Source: Bacteroides ndongoniae
Lineage (GTDB): Bacteria > Bacteroidota > Bacteroidia > Bacteroidales > Bacteroidaceae
DNA length: 64,000 nt
Reading direction: 5' to 3'
Assembly (NCBI RefSeq): GCF_900108345.1
Contig: NZ_FNVV01000013.1
Coordinates: forward strand, 656,944-720,943
Shown: positions 60,560-64,000 of the stretch, in pieces
Position numbering within the stretch: the stretch's first letter is position 1
Layout of the letters: each line of letters starts with the position of its first letter
Position numbers and translations under genes: made by a program
The notes under the pieces: model-generated
Database searches by the model: none
What the model was told of the DNA's origin: nothing
What the model saw: the letters and a program-made list of their open reading frames with translations, nothing else

Positions 60560-61390
60560 ATGAAATATACGGAAGAAATGATCCTGCACTCGGACAGCGG
60601 CTACTGTATGCCGTTCGAAGAGCCGCGGGGAAAAGACGTGGAACTGTCGCTCGGTTACGGTGAGCAGGTACACCCGACAACGGGAGAAAAGTTCTTTCAT
60701 CACGGGATAGACTTCAAAGCGCGGTGCTACATGCTGTCGGCTGTGGCCAGCGGCATCGTGTCGGGCGTGGGAAACGACCCGGTACACGGCATTTGCCAGA
60801 CAGTCCGTTACGGCGGGTACGAGGTGACATACGGTCATCTGTCGAATGTGTTCGCCCAATTCGGACAGCGGGTGGAAGCCGGACAAACGGTGGCTTTGAG
60901 CGGTGAACGGCTGCATATAGAAGTCAAATTCAAGGGCGAGGAGCTGAACCCGATAGAGTTCCTGACCATGTTGTACGGCAACATCAAGGCTTTGCAGGAA
61001 ACCGACGGCAACGGCCCGGCAGGTTTTTACGATACGGAAACTGGGGTAACAAACGACTACGAGAAGGACCAAAGGGAAATAGAAGAGCTGATGCTCCGCT
61101 TTCTGCCGCTTTACATGGAGGATTTGCAGCGGGGAGCGTACACGGTGCCCGCACATACGGAACAGTCGCTACGCCACATCTTCACGATGGGAGCGATGAA
61201 AGAGTATTTCTACGAGCAGATGCCGAGCATAGCCAATCCCCTCGGACTGGGGCGCAAAGCCATGCCGCTTGCCAGCAAAGTTCAGAACCTACTGATAGCG
61301 GATTTCCTGAACTACCTTGCCCTGCGGCATGAGGTGTACCTCTCCACAATGGGCGGCGAGGTAAAAAAAAACTTCATGACGAAGCTGTAG
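60560..61390 (+). CDS. M23-like protein, zero-frame product (probable -1 frameshift gene)
   Basis: 276 residues in the zero frame. A LytM-like domain (about 25-140) has FFHHGIDFKARC (H-x3-D zinc ligands) and YGHLSNVF, but the usual HxH reads ERLHIEV, so the first histidine is arginine and activity is doubtful. No signal peptide. After the domain comes a helical region. The frame ends at 61390 just after a run of nine A, and an open -1 frame continues to 61698. The full protein would have about 378 residues. A gene in which length depends on frameshifting, or a recent mutation, are both possible. Confidence 0.75.
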   Translation: MKYTEEMILHSDSGYCMPFEEPRGKDVELSLGYGEQVHPTTGEKFFHHGIDFKARCYMLSAVASGIVSGVGNDPVHGICQTVRYGGYEVTYGHLSNVFAQFGQRVEAGQTVALSGERLHIEVKFKGEELNPIEFLTMLYGNIKALQETDGNGPAGFYDTETGVTNDYEKDQREIEELMLRFLPLYMEDLQRGAYTVPAHTEQSLRHIFTMGAMKEYFYEQMPSIANPLGLGRKAMPLASKVQNLLIADFLNYLALRHEVYLSTMGGEVKKNFMTKL

Positions 61391-61698
61391 CGGGCTGCGG
61401 ACTCATCGACCCGCTGGCGGAGCTGGACATCGACATCCAGAGCTTCGACATATCGAGGATCGTCTCCGTCTATCCCGACCGCGCCGGAGTCCGCTGGTGG
61501 ACGAAAGCATGGTTCAACAACCGGGAAGAAGGGGAAGCCTCGGTGGAAATCGAACGGGAACAGGCGGTACGCTTCATTCAAGACCGTATCGAAAAAGATG
61601 CATGGCTCGAAGAGTTTTTCCCCAAGCAAATGGAAGTGTACCACAACGCCATCGAACAAACGAAGGAACAACTGCTGAAACAGATAAACATGATATAG
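61367..61698 (+). other. Downstream -1-frame coding extension of the M23-like gene
   Basis: This frame has no start codon near its 5' end but keeps protein character to a stop at 61698: AVAGCGLIDPLAELDIDIQS, IVSVYPDRAGVRWWTKAW, QAVRFIQDRIEKDAWLEEFF, ending LLKQINMI. It is entered exactly by slipping one base back on A-AAA-AAC at 61363-61371. The next gene follows 15 bases after its stop, normal spacing for this operon, which supports 61698 as the true end. Confidence 0.7.
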
Positions 61699-61713
61699 AA
61701 AGATATTGATTAT

Positions 61714-63519
61714 ATGGACGAAATCAAACATAGCAGGAGGTTTGCGGAAATAGAGACTCTCATGGGCAGTTATTTCCGCTATCATCTCGTCCCCGTCATG
61801 ACGCAGACGCAAACCTACCTGACCGAGAAGCAGGGCGAGGAAATGAAGAAGTATTCGACTTCCATAAGCGGCATACTCGGCATGATGGCGTCGGCGGGCC
61901 AACCGCTCTCCGACCCGTACCAAACACTCAAGGTAACAGGAGAATGGAACTCCAAGACAACCGAAGACTACATCGGGATGTGCAAGGAACGGATTCTCTC
62001 GTCGGAGGAAATACAGCACGATCTCGCCTACATGGCCGGCGAGTGGCGCGATACCGTCGTGCTGGAAGTCGGACGCAAGCGTTACGATGAACTGTCGCAG
62101 GAATTGGGCTGCGACCTCGCCTACGCCTTCGTGGACTACCGCGTGGAGCAACTGATGATAGACCATCTGGTAAAGGAACGTATGCCCAAGTCCTCGGCGG
62201 ACTACATCATCCGCAAAGCGGCTGAATCAAGTCTGTTGGGGTTGCCGCAGGCGTTAAGCCGCTCGCCGCTGGCCGAAGAGATAGAGAAGCGCGGAGAGGC
62301 CGCTTATCGTCCGAGCAAGTTGGAGAAAGGCGCAGGTTGGGTGTTGGGGGCTTCAGCCGATACCGTCATGCTGGGCGGTGCAGGTTCATGGGCAAGCTTC
62401 GCACGGTTCATCGGAGCGGATACAGCCATCTCGGCCGTTGCCGATCACTTCGGGGCAGAAGAGACACAGACGCTCTCTGCGGAGGAGTGTATCAGCAAGG
62501 GGGTGTTCGGCAGCGAAAGCAATGTGTTCGAGGGATTCCGTAAGGAAGCAGCGGCGATTCCACCCAAAGAGAACACACTCTTGTCCGAAGCCAACGGAGA
62601 GTTACAGAAAAAGATACCGATTATAACATTCGATTTTATGGATTGGTGGAAAACAGACAGTATAAATATGCCGTGGCGGGAAGAAACTGCCGGGGAAGAA
62701 CGGAAGCGGGCGGAACGGTATAAAGATGTGCCGTTGGTGGTCGCTCCCGGACAGGAGGAAGCCTATCTGCAAGACTTGGAAAGAGGGAATACCGAAGCGG
62801 AACAAGCCGGTCAGGAATCCGAACAGAGGGAAAAAGAGGCGAAAGAAGTGCAGGTTTCCACAGTCTCCACCGAGAAAACGATACGGGAAGAGCCGTCCGG
62901 GCAAGAACCGCAGACCATACAGACCAACGAGAACGGTTGGGATGGGCTGACCCGTTTCCTCGGACTGGAAGGTTTCAGCGAAGTCATGAGTAATCCGGGC
63001 AGTGTGTTGGCCATGCTGCCAGACATGCTATTGGGTATATTCACAGGCAAGACGCAATCGCTGGGACTGAAAGAAAACCTGCTGCCGATAGCGAGTATCG
63101 TGGCGGGCATATTCGTCAAGAATCCGATGCTGAAGATGTTGCTTATCGGCTTGGGTGGTGCGAACCTGCTGAACAAGGCGGGACATGAGGCACTGGGAAA
63201 AGAAAGGACGGAGAGAAACGGAAATGTGGCCACGACCGACAAAAAGGTGCAGTACAGACGCTATCCCGATGAGCCGCTCAATCCACGTATTGTGAATCCG
63301 GTACTGCAAGGCAATACCCTTATTGCCACGATAGACCACGTGCCCTGCACGGTGCAGCTTAATTCCACGGTGGCGGACGCCTACCGTGCCGGTGCCTTGC
63401 CGCTGAACACGCTGGCCAATGCCGTGCTCGTCCAAAGCGACCGTCTCCGCCAGATGGCTTCGCAGAATTACGACAACGGACAACAGGAGACCATCGTGCG
63501 GACGCGAGGCATCCAGTAA
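61714..63519 (+). CDS. Large accessory protein with hydrophobic C-terminal segment, unknown function
   Basis: 601 residues. Helical N-terminus with a polar start, then a charged linker (about 330-405), membrane-like segments (about 425-490: VLAMLPDMLLGIFTGKTQSL, MLKMLLIGLGGANLLN) and a globular C-terminus (QYRRYPDEPLNPRIVNPVLQ, LIATIDHVPCTVQLNSTVAD, YRAGALPLNTLANAVLVQSD). I do not recognise a family. The C-terminal part recalls DUF3945-type domains. It is in the operon with the M23-like gene. Confidence 0.6.
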   Translation: MDEIKHSRRFAEIETLMGSYFRYHLVPVMTQTQTYLTEKQGEEMKKYSTSISGILGMMASAGQPLSDPYQTLKVTGEWNSKTTEDYIGMCKERILSSEEIQHDLAYMAGEWRDTVVLEVGRKRYDELSQELGCDLAYAFVDYRVEQLMIDHLVKERMPKSSADYIIRKAAESSLLGLPQALSRSPLAEEIEKRGEAAYRPSKLEKGAGWVLGASADTVMLGGAGSWASFARFIGADTAISAVADHFGAEETQTLSAEECISKGVFGSESNVFEGFRKEAAAIPPKENTLLSEANGELQKKIPIITFDFMDWWKTDSINMPWREETAGEERKRAERYKDVPLVVAPGQEEAYLQDLERGNTEAEQAGQESEQREKEAKEVQVSTVSTEKTIREEPSGQEPQTIQTNENGWDGLTRFLGLEGFSEVMSNPGSVLAMLPDMLLGIFTGKTQSLGLKENLLPIASIVAGIFVKNPMLKMLLIGLGGANLLNKAGHEALGKERTERNGNVATTDKKVQYRRYPDEPLNPRIVNPVLQGNTLIATIDHVPCTVQLNSTVADAYRAGALPLNTLANAVLVQSDRLRQMASQNYDNGQQETIVRTRGIQ

Positions 63520-63546
63520 TCCCGTAACCGACAAAAAAATTGGAGT

Positions 63547-64000
63547 ATGAAAGAGAAATCGCAAATAGAAAAGAATGCCGAGGAGCGACAGATAGAGTTG
63601 CTTTCCACGGCTTTGAACGAAGCGTCGAATGCCGGAGGACACTGGCTCAACGCCGCAGGCAAGGGCTTTCCGAAATTCTATCCGCGCGGCGTCGCCGTCA
63701 GCCCGTTCAACGGGTTGTTCATGGCACTGCATTCGGACCGGAACGGGTGCAAGACCAACCTGTTCACCCTTTACAGCGATGCCAAGGCACGTGGCACATC
63801 GGTACGCGAGCACGAGCAGGGAGTCCCGTTCCTGTTCTACAACTGGAACAAGTACGTCCATCGCAACAACCCGGAGGACATCATCAGCCGGGATGCCTAT
63901 TTGAAACTGGACGAGGAGGTGCAGAAACAGTACAAGGGCATACATAACCGGGAGATCCGCACGCTCTTCAATATCGACCAAACGACACTGCCTTACGTGG
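63547..64000 (+). CDS. ArdC-like antirestriction/ssDNA-binding protein, cut by the window end
   Basis: At least 151 residues; the frame is open to the last base. Start ATG at 63547. The segment GKGFPKFYPRGVAVSPFNGL, FMALHSDRNG, LYSDAKARGTSVREHEQGVP fits the N-terminal ssDNA-binding domain (DUF1738 type) of ArdC proteins, which protect entering DNA. In longer relatives a zincin-like peptidase follows; whether it is present cannot be seen here. Confidence 0.78.
   Translation, partial: MKEKSQIEKNAEERQIELLSTALNEASNAGGHWLNAAGKGFPKFYPRGVAVSPFNGLFMALHSDRNGCKTNLFTLYSDAKARGTSVREHEQGVPFLFYNWNKYVHRNNPEDIISRDAYLKLDEEVQKQYKGIHNREIRTLFNIDQTTLPYV

Noticed and set aside
1-64000. Type VI secretion cargo, as in some Bacteroidales ICEs
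   Set aside because: No Hcp-, VgrG-, TssB/C- or ClpV-like proteins were recognised.

Overview
The window reads as the conjugation and accessory backbone of a large integrative and conjugative element (or conjugative plasmid) from the Bacteroidota, most likely the order Bacteroidales. The evidence is a collinear Bacteroides-type tra cluster (TraE, F, G, J, K, L, M, N and O types), Bacteroidota promoter boxes (TAnnTTTG, once with TTTG 19 bases upstream), and DUF4099-like and ArdC-like accessory genes. I found no integrase, relaxase, rRNA, tRNA or CRISPR array, so the element's ends and its relaxase probably lie outside the window.

Region 1 (1-19.8 kb, + strand): a TOPRIM protein, then the mating-pair-formation operon. 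It encodes two DUF4134/TraE-like proteins, TraF, the TraG (VirB4-type) ATPase, a free-standing RNA-polymerase alpha-CTD-like protein, secreted proteins, TraJ (VirB6-like), TraK (VirB8-like), TraL, TraM (VirB10-like), an orphan DNA methyltransferase, TraN (VirB9-like), TraO, a lipoprotein, and a VirD4/TraG-type coupling protein. The operon ends at a strong bidirectional terminator.

Region 2 (19.9-47.5 kb, almost all - strand): an AlbA-type ATP-binding protein, then a series of short transcription modules. Each is a small gene or pair with a terminator behind it, and most have a 200-250 bp non-coding leader in front. They carry ParB, ParA with a ribbon-helix-helix partner, SSB, a 1658-residue DNA methylase/helicase and several small proteins of unknown function. 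The leaders form one repeated family. Five close copies (about 23.5, 26.0, 29.6, 38.7 and 39.6 kb) and two divergent copies (40.9 and 46.3 kb) share a hairpin whose stem bases change in a compensating way. None has a canonical promoter toward its gene. Gene content (ssb, par, methylase, unknown small proteins) and repeated hairpin leaders together resemble the leading region of conjugative plasmids, which enters the recipient first and can be transcribed from folded single-stranded promoters. I consider this the most interesting system here. A hipBA-like toxin-antitoxin pair (+ strand) and an AT-richer cargo operon for exported proteins (31.3-37.6 kb) are inserted among the modules.

Region 3 (47.9-64 kb): an AAA/DUF4143 ATPase, a membrane-anchored ComF-like phosphoribosyltransferase, a SRPBCC-like gene divergent from a PAS-LuxR regulator, an M23 peptidase, and a + strand operon from 52.4 kb. 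That operon encodes DUF4099-type proteins, two paralogous DUF3991/TOPRIM proteins, a PH-domain membrane protein, two exported TraI-like proteins, a second M23-type protein with a probable -1 frameshift site, a large unknown protein, and the start of an ArdC-like antirestriction protein cut by the window edge.

Calls rest on reading translations by eye. Family names are from memory and were not searched.
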